A stretch of 64,000 nt of DNA from Reticulitermes speratus (taxonomy: Eukaryota; Arthropoda; Insecta; Blattodea; Rhinotermitidae), in contig JAJKFL010000002.1 of the NCBI GenBank assembly GCA_021186555.1, forward strand, positions 27,568,001 to 27,632,000, written 5' to 3'. Position 1 is the stretch's first letter, and each line of letters starts with the position of its first letter. The notes under the pieces are model-generated. The model was given only the letters and a program-made list of their open reading frames with translations, was not told where the DNA came from and ran no database searches. The position numbers and the translations under genes are program-made. Below, one piece after another: positions 23,447 to 33,530 of the stretch.

Positions 23447-24108
23447 GGTAGGGCGCCGACATGCAATTTTTAGTTGCGCAATGGTTTGATTGCATGAATA
23501 ACAACCGAAGAGTTAAATGGGACTCCGCAAACTTGCAACCGTTTAGTCTGCCAACTGTTTAGTTTCTAATTTTCCACAAACCAATAGGAATCGTCTGATT
23601 GCGCAATCGTTTTGTAAACAACAGGATCCAATGGACGTCCGCTCACATGCAACAAAACAGTCTCTTCTTATAACTAAAGCAAGCAACATGTCTTTGCTCT
23701 TAGAACAAGGTAAGTTAATTTATTTTTTAATTTTATGTCTGCTAATGAACTTTTATTACTAATTGGTAAATTAATTGATTTTATCCTCCGATGTCCCCTA
23801 AACCTGTGAATTTAACAAAAATATTTAAAACAATTTTCTTGGAATAGTTAGCCCTGTTTTCCCTTTTTTCACTAAATAATAATTAAATTAAGAAACAATA
23901 TCTTTTCAATATGTTTTATTTTTCATTTCGAAATTTCGAGGGCGCAGATACAAGCCACTTCCACGAAGTCCATGTTGGAACTGAATCGGAATCTATCGCA
24001 TGTGTGCGGCTACGTCAGTCGGCCGATCGTTTGATTGCATATGTGAGCGGGGCACGGCATCTCGGAATCAAACGATTGCACTGAAAAATTGCATGTCGGC
24101 GCCCTACC
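23447..24108. mobile_element. PIF/Harbinger-like MITE (662 bp) with TAA duplication
   Basis: Terminal inverted repeats begin GGTAGGGCGCCGACATGCAA and continue TTTTTxAGTxGC, with a perfect match over at least the first 25 bases of each end. TAA at 23444-23446 and TAA at 24109-24111 form a perfect 3-bp direct repeat, the duplication typical of PIF/Harbinger elements. Inside, TTTGATTGC and ATTGCGCAATCGTTT motifs repeat near both ends. No frame longer than about 60 codons exists, so the element is non-autonomous. Superfamily placement rests on the 3-bp duplication and is inference. Confidence 0.85.
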
Positions 24109-24111
24109 TAA

Positions 24112-24671
24112 AACTGTATTAAAATTAAACACCGACATTCATCGTAACTCAAAATATATCGTGCCGCAAGCCTTTCAAATGCCACTTTCTGATGATTCTG
24201 CCACTTCAATTTTGTCCACATTAAAGACGTTAACCATGTCATTAGTTTCCTAGCATACCCAGCTGTCAGCTCGACTTGCAGACGCTAAATTGAACGAACA
24301 AGTGTCTACGGTAATAGGCGTCAAGTCATATTTTCGACATGGAATTGCACGGCAGGAGGCGTCTGTGTCGTACACGTCACTTATATGGGCAGCTAAAGCT
24401 TTCATAGGGTTGATTACTAGTGGAATATACGTTGAAAATTCAATGGGAAAAAATTTGTCATATTCCATCTCAAGCTAATATTTCTACAGATAACGCCTCA
24501 ATCTGATCCACTGTCACACACACACACAGTGCGTGACAGACACCCTGACATCACGAATACACTGAGCAGCTCATCTGCGCACAGTGAAATTGAAATGTTG
24601 TGGAATGATTGTTTCGTACAATAAGCACAATAACAACAAGACATGCAATGTACGTATAAACTTAATATCCT
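24112..24671. other. Unassigned sequence
   Basis: Nothing recognised; a short CA repeat (CACACACACACA) lies near 24514-24526. Confidence 0.45.
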
Positions 24672-25153
24672 GGCGCGTTCGCGTAACCACTGCTGCCGCA
24701 AACAAGCACTAAGTATTACATATTCTGAGTGTTTGCATGTAGCCTTAGTTATCCAGCATGCAAAGCGCGTGCACCGTATTATATTGTCACATGTGGCCTG
24801 TCCGGCTCTACCATATTTTTCCACATTATCTCATAAACGGCACGATTTTCCGAGGAAAAAAAAGGTTACTGAATATAAAATGTGTTTTGATTTTCTTTAC
24901 AACTTTTGTCTGCAATGTTTCTTATTCTAAGAAGAATTTAGCAAGGTATCATAAATGTACATAGGTCTTCATGTCAAGTACCCGTTCATCTTCTCACATT
25001 TTAACCAAAATTGAATTTTCTCGACAGATTTTCGAAAAATCCTCATATAGAAAATTGCATGGAAATCCGTCCAGTAGGAGCAGAGTTGCTCCATGCGAAG
25101 ACATGACGAAGCTAAAAGTCGTTTTTCGCAATTTTGCGAACACGCCTAATAAA
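24672..25153 (+). mobile_element. G-element, long copy (~482 bp)
   Basis: Ends are GGCGCGTTCGCG and, inverted, GGCGTGTTCGCAAAATTGCG, a short terminal inverted repeat. The interior is collinear over its length with 47158-47647: AACCACTG.TGCCG, CCTTAGTxATCC, CTGTCCGGCTCTACCATAT, CCACATTATCTCA, TGTGTTTTGATTTTCT, ATAAATGTACATAGG, GAAATCCGTCCAGTxGGAG and GACATGATGACGxTAAxAGTCG-type blocks. No coding frame is shared between the copies, so it is a non-autonomous DNA element. Two further 3' fragments lie inverted at 10.3 and 28.3 kb. Confidence 0.8.
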
Positions 25154-25232
25154 AAAAGAAGCCTACAAGTAGCCCACCTGTCTTGCGTAAAGAAATAGTG
25201 CTGACAGGTCACTAGACAGGTACGCATGGTAC

Positions 25233-25259
<27 letters not shown>
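25233..25259. repeat. (CT)n microsatellite
   Basis: About 13 CT units lie directly next to the 3' end of a minus-strand SINE-1. On the SINE sense strand it would be a (GA)n tail and may have grown from the tail. Confidence 0.85.
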
Positions 25260-25263
<4 letters not shown>

Positions 25264-25445
25264 GGCTCGACAGCCCTATATTGGCCTGGGCCTCCTCGTT
25301 TCGTCGAGGTTTCATGATCACACACATTTGAGACACACCACAGTCGGTAGGACTCCTCTGGACGAGGGACCAGCTCGTCGCAGAGACCTCTACCTGACAA
25401 CACACAACACTCACAAGAGACAGACATCCATGCCCTAGGCGGGAT
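25260..25445 (-). mobile_element. SINE-1, body and 3' part, head missing
   Basis: Reversed, it reads CCTAGGGCATGGATGTCTGTC, then TTGTCAGGTAGAGGTCTCTG, GTCCAGAGGAGTCCTACCGA and GTGTGATCATGAAACCTCGACGAAACGAGGAGGCCC. The copy stops exactly where the B-box should be (GGCGGGA then T10). A second SINE-1 head follows 100 bases away at 25548-25655. Confidence 0.85.
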
Positions 25446-25547
25446 TTTTTTTTTTTAATTCCTGGGGTTTCCCCTTTCATCCATTTGTACTGTTGAAGTC
25501 CTTTTTGTCCTGCATGTCACCTTATGTTTCATGCTATCGTCCATACA

Positions 25548-25655
25548 TCTAACACAACACAAACATCCTTGCCCCCGGTGGGATTCGAACCCACGATCCC
25601 AGTAAGCGAGCGGCCGCAGACCCACGCCTTAGACCGCGCGGCTACTGGGATCGGC
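25548..25655 (-). mobile_element. SINE-1, tRNA-like head only
   Basis: Reversed, CCGATCCCAGTAGCCGCGCG then GGTTCGAATCCCACCGGGGG gives intact A- and B-box regions. Only a short piece of the body is present (AAGGATGTTTGTGTTGTGTT). It overlaps in content with the 25260-25445 fragment, so the two pieces are separate insertions, not one interrupted copy. Confidence 0.85.
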
Positions 25656-26437
25656 TGGTTATTACCATAGGAAGTGAATTAATCTTGTAATTACAAAACT
25701 GCTTGCAGATGCATGTCTTCAAATCAAATATTTATTAGCTGAGTGAAAATGTATAGAGCGCTGCGTCGGCTAACACCAGTTACCTGTATGTCTTACAAAG
25801 TTCAGTGTACGTCGAAAATAAAACATGACTGAAAGGAAACGAAATACCCGCTTCTACGTCCAGATATCTCGAACACAAATACCTTACTGTGAATGATGCA
25901 TGTGTGCATGTAAAATCATAGCTACACATTTCCACATGACTTGCAATATGAACAGACGAGCTGTTTTCTATAGCATGATCGATCTCCGCATACTCTTCAC
26001 TCCATCGATCTACTCTGTCTTGGCATTAAAAAAAAAATTCGTTTGTACAACTTTGACGTCTTCCCTTATGTGGTATCCAAGGAGATATTGTTCAGGGGAG
26101 TACAAATATTCAAACCAAGTTGCAACGCTCTGAAATACAGAATATGTTTTGTGCCTTGTCATTTTATTGTCGCCTTCTTTGGCTGATTCTACTAACCAAA
26201 ATTCAGATACGGTAACAATCTCTGGAATGGTCTCTCTGTAACTGCATATCCCTCTAAAATGTAACCAACTGGCAGTTTACCGAGTCTGCTATTGCTTATC
26301 GTGTACAAGTGGGTTTTAAATCTTCCAGTCTAGCCCTGTTACTCTCCTCTTCCAAGCATTACTAAATAAGGCCTACAGTTCCTTCCGTATTTACTCCCTT
26401 GTTACATGTGGCACTTCTTAGTAATTGTTATGTCAGT
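25656..26437. other. Unassigned sequence
   Basis: Nothing recognised; A10 tract near 26029-26038. Confidence 0.45.
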
Positions 26438-26439
26438 TA

Positions 26440-26760
26440 CAGTGGACACTCGATTATCCGGTTTGCGGATTATTCGTGCACGATCTAAGTTGCTAGTGAC
26501 CAAAGACGAAGGTGGGTAATAACGCGATTTAGCGCCGAAGCTCGAAGAAAATCCTCATACAAACAAAAATCACGGACTATTTAAGTAAACAATAAGCCTC
26601 TACTCGTAAGCTATGTAACTATTACGTATGTAATAAATAAATTACAATTTTATTTTTTTTGTTCGTGGCTCAATAAAGTATACGTTTTGTATTATCTGCG
26701 TTTCTCCATTATCTGTGCACCCACTCCCCACCATTATCCCGGATAATCGATAGTACATTG
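26440..26760. mobile_element. pogo/Tigger-like MITE (321 bp)
   Basis: The left end reads CAGTGGACACTCGATTATCC then GGATTATTCGTGCAC. The right end, inverted, reads CAATGTACTATCGATTATCC then TGGGTGCACAGATAATGG. CAGT...TCGATTATCCGG plus a sub-terminal AATxxGTGCAC block is the known end pattern of pogo/Tigger-type elements. TA lies immediately outside the left end (26438-26439), but the right flank is AT and not TA. No transposase coding remains. Confidence 0.7.
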
Positions 26761-28332
26761 ATTTAACACGAATTTTCGCTCTTATCAGGAACACTTCACA
26801 TACAGTTGTGAGAAGCGCCACCAGTCTATGCTAATGTTTTCCTACTTTCTTGTGCTTCATTTTAATGCTTTCTTTATCACCCCACACTCGTCTCGCTACA
26901 CGGACCCATCAATTTAATTGGTTACAACGATTATTCTAAATATTTATACCATGCAGTCAACCGGCCATTTTGACAAAAACCCCATAATCCTACCATATTA
27001 AAAAGTGTTTCTTTTTCCAGTACGTGTGTTTTCTGCAATCATGTACATTTTAGTATTACAATAATCGTTACAGAAGTTACTATCTCAGATATATATCATG
27101 TCCTGCCTAGCAGCCCGTCATGTCTACGTGTGTAAAAATAGGCTACTCATCACACTCGCCTTCAAATTAAATATCACATCTCAATTGTTTGCAGTGATAA
27201 ACGTGTCCTATACCGACGTCGTTATTCACAGGATCATTTTAACACAAAAATATTAAATTCTCCCTTGTCCTTTGTTTGGCTAAAACTGATACGCCGTACA
27301 CGCTGATAACAAGTATGTGTACCGTGTGCAAAGGGGCAGGAGGTTCCACTTCCTCAGCATGAAGGAGACGTTGAGCTATGCACAGAGGAGCTGAAGTGTA
27401 AATTATGCAACCCACTTCCTCCAGCAAAGGCAGTAACCGTGCGCGAAGCAGCAGAGCGAGGGATAAGATCAAACACTTTTGGCAAACAGCGACTCCAATA
27501 TTCCTCCAAGACACGCCTGTAACAGGCTGCTTGCGTGTTTGGCGGAATTCACCGTCTTCTGTAGGCCTATCTTGAAGGCACTAAAACCCAATATGCCTAA
27601 ACAGTTTTACGTAAAACCTGGATCATGACTGAGAAATTTGAATGGAAAAACTTGGTGGCTTCGAAACCACAAACGACTGCATTAAAACGATATTTACGGT
27701 TGCTGTAAGCCTCCCCTTATTATACGACACAGAGATCCGTTGGCATTGAAATATGTACCTGTATATACGTATGCTTGTTCAGTTTCCTAAAAAGACCACG
27801 ACGTCTATGGATAATTGAAAATGGATGCGAAGAAAATGGGGAGAAGTTTGTTCGTCCTTCGGAAACAAGGTATGGAAGCTTCTTCCGAGATAAAACTCTC
27901 ACAGCTTCCGAGAAAATTAAATATGGAATATGGCCATACACTGAGCCCACTATACTGTACAACATTCTAATTTTACCTCTTTCACCGAGATTTCTTTCAT
28001 ATAAAACAATTAAATTCAAGCAAACAAAATCCTCACGAACTGTAGGCAAGGAAGCCAATGTAATAACTTTTTAAAACGTCTAACGAGGGCTTCTCATACC
28101 GTATCCTTTGAACCAAAGGAGGATGCAACAAGGGAGGTTACATAAACGGCAGTTACATTCCGGCTTTAATGACGGCATTCAACTGATGCTGAAACTGGCG
28201 CGATGATGATGGGCTGACACGAGAATGAGGCCTGCCACAAATCTGAAAGTAACTTGTACTACTCCATCAGTCAGTGAGATAAAATAACTCTTTTATTTGT
28301 ACCAGCCGTTTCAGTGCAACGCCTGCGTTTTT
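26761..28332. other. Unassigned sequence
   Basis: Overlapping opposite frames of 112 and 99 codons at 27720-28074 and a 91-codon minus frame at 27239-27514 have no recognised motif. CAAAGGAGGATGCAACAAGGGAGG near 28115 is unexplained. Confidence 0.4.
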
Positions 28333-28560
28333 AGGCGCGAACGCAAACTTTCGTCATGTCTGTTCGTCCGTCCGTCTAGCTGGCTGTCCGCCTGGAACAA
28401 CACAGCTCGCACAGACTACATTTTCATGAAATTTGATATTTGAGGATTTTCGAAAATCTGTCGAGAAATTTCAAGCTTGTTTAAGAGTCACAAGAATAAC
28501 GGGTACTTTACATGAAAACCTATGTACATTTATGACAATATCTCACTCAGTCCTACTTAG
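28333..28560 (-). mobile_element. G-element 3' fragment (minus)
   Basis: It starts with TTAGGCGCGAACGCAAA and continues CGTCATGTCTGTTCGTCCGT, TTTCATGAAATTTGATATTTGAGGA, TTCGAAAATCTGTCGAGAAA and ACGGGTACTTTACAT...CCTATGTACATTTATGA. This is the reverse complement of the 3' 200 bases of the 47.16-kb copy in order. Confidence 0.75.
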
Positions 28561-29218
28561 AAGGAGAAATGTTTCAGACAAACGTTGTAGAGAAAATCAG
28601 AACACACATTTTACGTTCAATGCCCACTGAACAAGAGGCTGAGTAGGCCCTAGAGGCAGTCTGGACGCTTTGGATAGGTAAGAAATAAACACATTTCCAA
28701 AATTATTTTTCTTCACATTCAGTCTGCGGATACAAAACTGTGGAGCAAACCAGTGCAAACATGGCCCACACTCACTTAAGCAGAACTGCGCTGTGGATAT
28801 ACTCAGAAGAAAGCGTTGTATACTCATAAAATTCAGTTTCCTGCAAACAGTTGACATTTCGACGCCATCTTCAGGGAGCCGCACCAGTATTTAAAACCTG
28901 ATAGAATATGATACATTTGTAGTGATAAAAACACATTGCACCATAGAAATATCGCAGCCTTGTTAGAATATGAAAGACAGCGAGATATTGTATGTGTAAT
29001 TAAAATTCTTAATACTATGAAACAATGTATAAATTTGATAAATGCTGCATATGAAACACTTCATCAAATGTATGTCACTACTACAGCCTTCGAACCATCT
29101 AATAACATCAAACCCTAATTTTAGCTTAATTTATTTACAAAAATTCTACGTTTTATACACATATAATTAATGTGTACTCCCTGAAGAAGAACCGAAGAGG
29201 GTAGACACATGTTGATTT
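28561..29218. other. Unassigned sequence with a core motif
   Basis: TTGACATTTCGACGCCATCTTCAGGGAGCC at 28850-28879 (minus strand: CCTGAAGATGGCGTCGAAAT) is the foldback-type core. No second arm identified. The 95-codon minus frame crossing it is repeat-derived. Confidence 0.45.
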
Positions 29219-29484
29219 GGGGGGGGGGGGGGGGAGAAGGGCCCCGCAGCAGAAGCTAAGGACGCACCGCAGTCTTAAGGGTTATTGTGTAACCCTATGA
29301 TGAAGATGAATTTTTCCAAGGAATGGAGCACCGGTGGAATGAAACTGACAGGGGAAAACCGAAGTACTCGGGGAAAAACCTTTCCCACTGCCACTTTGTC
29401 CACCACAAATCCCACATGGACTGACCGAACCCGGGCCTCCGCGGTGGGAGGCCGGCGACTAACGGCCTGTGCCATAGCACGGCC
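29219..29484 (-). mobile_element. SINE-2, near full length, C-tract tail
   Basis: On the minus strand it begins GGCCGTGCTATGGCACAGGC, passes GCCGGCCTCCCACCGCGGAG, then CCATGTGGGATTTGTGGTGG and ACTTCGGTTTTCCCCTGTCA. TGCGGTGCGTCCTTAGCTTC follows, ending GGGGCCCTTCT and then a C16 tract (G tract 29219-29234 on plus). The body reads [24 protein letters not shown] on one frame. The head is only weakly tRNA-like (GGTTCG... region). Confidence 0.85.
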
Positions 29485-30261
29485 ATGTTAAAGTTTTAGG
29501 GTTTTAGTTGTACAATTATATATTATAATACTGTGGATTTTGTTGGTGTTGTCTTACGCAATTAGCAATTAATGCACGGGCATGAATAACATAAAGCGTC
29601 AAAATAGTCTATACTTACTTAAAAAGCTCCCAATTTTCAAATTAGTTCATAGGTAAATGTATTCAATTTATAATATCAATCATGATGTCATTTGTGTATA
29701 AAAGACACAAGCTGTACCTTTTATACACAAATCACATCAACAACGGAGCCTACTGCAGACTGTGGAACCGTGTAAATAATAGCTTGTCACTGGCAAATGG
29801 TTTTATACCTGGCATATTGTGCTCCCTGAAGATGGTACGCTTGTACCGAAACATGTCGGAGCTACGTGTTTAACACTCATACGTAGTTAATAATGTGCAT
29901 TTAGTTGGTATAATAAAATGAATGCCTTGATATAAAAAAATGCACGGATCGGGCAACCTAAAATAGTTCATAGATATTGAATTCTAAGCAATTTGTTTCC
30001 TTTGTCTTGACTCTGGAAGATCGGGCAACAAATGTTAAAAGGGAAGAAAAGTAACAGACTTGACACCATGTAAACGAAGGAATTCATCTTGAGTGTGGAG
30101 AGCTCGACTGTATAAATTCGCTTTTCTGTTAACTTCCTACAAAGAAGTTAATTATTTTCACGTAACGGCTTGTACAGTTAAGCTTTTTAAAACAACACTC
30201 CTCTTCTTCTTTGAAGTTAATAAACTGTACCTAAAAGTGTGAAAACAGATCGTTATGAAGC
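29485..30261. other. Unassigned sequence with a core motif
   Basis: At 29819-29860 CTCCCTGAAGATGGTACGCTTGTACCGAAACATGTCGG is one of the cleanest copies of the foldback core, with an internal GGTAC...GTACC palindrome. No long arm is visible on either side. Confidence 0.5.
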
Positions 30262-30510
30262 CGAATAACTTAGTCGGTGACAGACCAAACTCCGGGCTGG
30301 ACGATCGACGGATCGTGGATCCATTCACGACTGGGACAAGAACTCTAGCTCTTCTCCACAGTGTCCAGACTGGTTCTGGGGTCTATCTAGCCTCACACAC
30401 AACGGACACTAGGGACACTTCAGCCGGAAGTAAAGCGGAAGGAGCGTGAAGCTGAACACCAATTGCCATCTAGTGCCAAGTTACAGCTCCACTCTGCTAC
30501 ACATCTTCAG
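30262..30510 (+). mobile_element. SINE-3 copy
   Basis: The head includes GGGCTGGACGATCGACGGAT and a decayed B-box (TCGTGGATCCATTC). Then come CTCTTCTCCACAGTGTCCAG, GGTTCTGGGG, AAAGCGGAAGGAGCGTGAAGC and the 3' end GCCATCTAGTGCCAAGTTAC. Collinear with the 51.5-kb copy. Confidence 0.8.
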
Positions 30511-31293
30511 GGAGTGCACAGGGACAGATACAAGATACAGATACAAGCCCACTGGTCGTTCTGTCGTATTCAAGGTTGTCAAAGGTTACTATATTCTTTG
30601 GGTTGGCACTCAGGAAAAATTCTTTGAATACAGGAATGTTTTTGTTCTTCTTGTACGTTCTGACCATCCTATTTCAATTCTCTTTTTCCTGTATCAATAT
30701 AAACTATTTCCAGTTCCTTTTATGTATCAGAACTGCACTTAACATCCACGTAGCCGGAATCAAGTACCCGATCCCACAAAGCACATCTCTGCTCTTTCTA
30801 CTCCGCTTTTTTGTAAGCCTCCGTTCCATAACAACGTTGGTATTGCTGTAACTTCATATACTCGTAATTTAAGCAGATTTTCCGTCAGTACTTTCGAAAG
30901 GAAAGACTTGTATGCTATTCTACGTAACACATTTGACGTTAGTATCAGCCAACCCCCCCCCCCCCCCCATTGCAGCTTGTACATTATTACACAAATAATT
31001 AAATTTTACTTGAAGTCAAACCCATGCCCCTAGTCCTGTTCGACTATATCAGATATCAGACAATAGCGCACATAAAAACAGCGCTGACGTGGTATGTCAT
31101 ACGCTTCGTTATATCACAGCAAGTTCGTATTACCGGATTCCTTCCTTTTGTTCTTGGAAGCGTTTACCTGTGCTTTCGTCGTTTGTCAAAGAGGGCGTAG
31201 AAAGAAACTGGTGTAAACTACAAAATGAGACACGCGTACAAACCTTTGGGCTTACAACAGCAAGTAAAAGGACCATATTAAAGACATAAGCAA
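30511..31293. other. Unassigned sequence with a 16-base C tract
   Basis: Frames of 98 and 91 codons (30446-30851) are AT-rich, hydrophobic and without motif. C16 lies at 30953-30968. No gene recognised. Confidence 0.45.
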
Positions 31294-31590
31294 GGCCGTG
31301 CCATGGCTCAGGCGATTAGTCGCCGGCCTCCCCCCGCGGAGACCCGGGTTTCATCACGGGTCAGTCCATGTGGGATTTGTGGTGGACAAAGTGGCACTGG
31401 AACAGGTTTTTCCTCGAGTACTTCGGTTTTCCCTTGTCAATTTCATTCCACCGGTGCTCCATTACTTCGAAAAGTGAACAGAAAATGATAATCTTTCTCT
31501 TCATCTTCATCACAGTGTTGCAAAATAAGCCTTAAGGCTGCGGTGCGTCCGTAGCTTCTGCTGCGGGATCCTTCTCCCCCCCCCCCCAAA
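31294..31590 (+). mobile_element. SINE-2, near full length, C- then A-tract tail
   Basis: Starts GGCCGTGCCATGGCTCAGGC and continues GGTCAGTCCATGTGGGATTT, GGACAAAGTGGCACTGGAAC, TTCATTCCACCGGTGCTCCA and CTTAAGGCTGCGGTGCGTCC. It ends TGCTGCGGGATCCTTCT followed by a C11 and A8 run at 31575-31595. The tail structure matches the minus-strand copy at 29.2 kb. Confidence 0.88.
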
Positions 31591-31614
31591 AAAAAGGGGA
31601 AAAAAAACCCAGAC

Positions 31615-31770
31615 AGTAAATGCTACAATGCTTCTAAAAGACATACGGTATGAGAACGTGAAGTAGGTTCGTCTGGCACAGGACAAGACCCAGGACCGGG
31701 GTCTTGCGAACAGTGCCAAACCTTCGGGTTTCATACAAAGGAGGTGAATTTCTTGAGTATTCCAGCTACT
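31615..31770 (+). mobile_element. LINE-A 3' tail
   Basis: AAGTAGGTTCGTCTGGCACAGG (a decayed WIxLAQD region) is followed by AAACCTTCGGGTTTCATACAAAGGAGGTGAATTTCTTGAGTATTCCAGCTAC, the LINE-A terminus with small indels. The insertion lies about 25 bases after the SINE-2 tail. Confidence 0.65.
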
Positions 31771-32964
31771 ACAGGCACCTAGAAAGAACCAGCCCATGCA
31801 GCTGTTAACAGGAAAATAAAATCACAACGTTAACCGTTTCCATTTCCCCACAATTATCATAAAAATTAAATGTTTCACCTTACGTTTTGTCTTCAAAGAT
31901 TTTCTATTCGCAGTCTTCGCTCGAAAAGACCCAATGTACACAATGAAGTCTCAGGGGCTGAAGGACAATACGCATATCAGAAATATCAAATATCGAAGCA
32001 TGCACGCAAAGTTTCAAAACTACTGCTTTTACCGGTCCTACTTTAACAGATGGTGTGAATACACTGAGAGAAACTTTCATCAGAGGAACAGAGCAGTGAG
32101 TAAACACTGTCCTTTTTTAAGAACCTCGCTGTTTTATAGAACCCGCACAATGAAATTTGAATGGCCATGCGGTGTTAGTCACGAAATATGGTTCCAACAT
32201 CCGAGCGCCAAGATCAAGAAACTCAACACGATGGCGTCCTTCCTGCTAGCTTTGGACGTAATTATCCTAACACAACTCTCATTTGATGTAAAAGGGCTTT
32301 CCATGAGGCAAAATTGCACAAAGAAGAATGCTTTGAGAATGAAGGCTGCTTGCTCCGGAAAGGCTTTGATGTATAAATTAAATTGTGGGTGGTGGTTCAA
32401 GAGCAAAACCACTGAAGCGAAATCTGATGTGTTCATACAATATTTCGTACATCACACACTGCGTACAAATGTGTGTGTGTGTGCAGTTCCATGTTTAAAC
32501 AAACAATGCATGAGCTGTATTAAGATGCTCTAATTTAATGCATACTGACTCAGCCACTAAAAGCCAACAAGCGTGACGTCAATCACGGCCCGCAACAAGT
32601 ACGTGTTCTGCGTCCTGGATGTATGTGCTTTCTTTGCCAAGTACAACAACGTACAGCGATAAACTTTAAAGAAGGAGCAACACTCAAAATAAGGGATGAA
32701 AGTTTACTCTTGTAATTTAAAAAAGACTGGAAATTTAAATCTGTAAGGAACTGCGATTCTAACGCAACGTACTAGACTCTCCACTTTGCTCTTCAATTTT
32801 TATTCCCACAGTGTGTAATTCCCAACGTAGGATGCAGTCGTGATGCAAGTTCAGATAACAGACGAACACAGTCTTTGAAATTATATACCCTGGAATGGGG
32901 CATAAGGGATTATCACAAAGTCCTTGTCATATTTGCTAACTTAAAGCGCCGTTCTCAGATGACA
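31771..32964. other. Unassigned sequence containing the longest open frame (199 codons)
   Basis: The plus frame 31934-32533 runs 199 codons and begins MYTMKSQGLKDNTHIRN. It is rich in K, C and N, has no domain I recognise and no signal peptide, and is partly mirrored by 67- and 85-codon minus frames. A GTGTGTGTGTGT patch sits near its end at 32470-32481. It could be a decayed element or chance; a host exon cannot be excluded but is not supported. Confidence 0.4.
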
Positions 32965-33156
32965 ATCAGGACTGCACTACACAATTTGCCGGAGCTTCGT
33001 CTTGTATTCTAAATCAGGACTGCACTACGCAATTTGCCGGAGCTTCGTCTTGTATTCTAAATCAGGACTGCACTACACAATTTGCCGGAGCTTCGTCTTG
33101 TATTCTAAATCAGGACTGCACTACACAATTTGCCGGAGCTTCGTCTTGTATTCTAA
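32965..33156. repeat. Minisatellite, four 48-bp units
   Basis: Four head-to-tail copies start at 32965, 33013, 33061 and 33109, each beginning ATCAGGACTGCACTAC and ending TTGTATTCTAA. Only one difference was seen (CTACGCAA instead of CTACACAA in unit 2). 48 is divisible by three, so an open frame stays open through the array (16-residue unit YSKSGLHYTICRSFVL). That is a by-product and not evidence of a protein. Confidence 0.95.
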
Positions 33157-33339
33157 ATCACGTGCTTTCTGTTTGCTTTATTTCCAGCATCGCTTATAAA
33201 TAAAAGATTCAATCTTCAATTCGGCTTGAATTCTAACGAAAGCCCCTTATAGTACCTTTCTTTCTTTCTTTCTCTCTTAGTCTCGACCTCTTTCTACCTT
33301 TCCTTTGTAGGTGTAGAGAGATATTCTTGTACTTGATCA

Positions 33340-33530
33340 CACTGAATGACACACACTCAGTAGGACTCCCTCTGAACGAGGGATCGGCCCGTCGCAGAGA
33401 CCTCTACCTGTCAACACACAACAGTCACAAACCACAGACATTCATGTCCCCAGCGGGATTCGAACTCGCAATCTCAGCAAACGAGGCCAAAGACCCACGC
33501 CTTAGACCGTGCGGCCACTGGGATCGGCTT
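33340..33530 (-). mobile_element. SINE-1, near-complete
   Basis: Reversed it reads GCCGATCCCAGTGGCCGCAC, then TTGCGAGTTCGAATCCCGCT (B-box), TTGACAGGTAGAGGTCTCTG and GAGGGAGTCCTACTGAGTGT. The 3' end is less complete than in the 19.76-kb copy. A CTTT-rich tract lies just upstream at 33256-33282. Confidence 0.88.

Noticed and set aside
32965..33156. CRISPR-like array
   Set aside because: The units are directly adjacent with no variable spacers, and the genome is eukaryotic.
33002..33199. Repeat protein YSKSGLHYTICRSFVL
   Set aside because: It is the translation of the 48-bp minisatellite; near-identical DNA including silent positions argues for recent tandem duplication and not protein selection.
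3133..33530. Functional tRNA genes at the GGTTCGAATCC boxes
   Set aside because: Each box is followed by a shared SINE body, and no proper cloverleaf with acceptor stem can be closed by eye.
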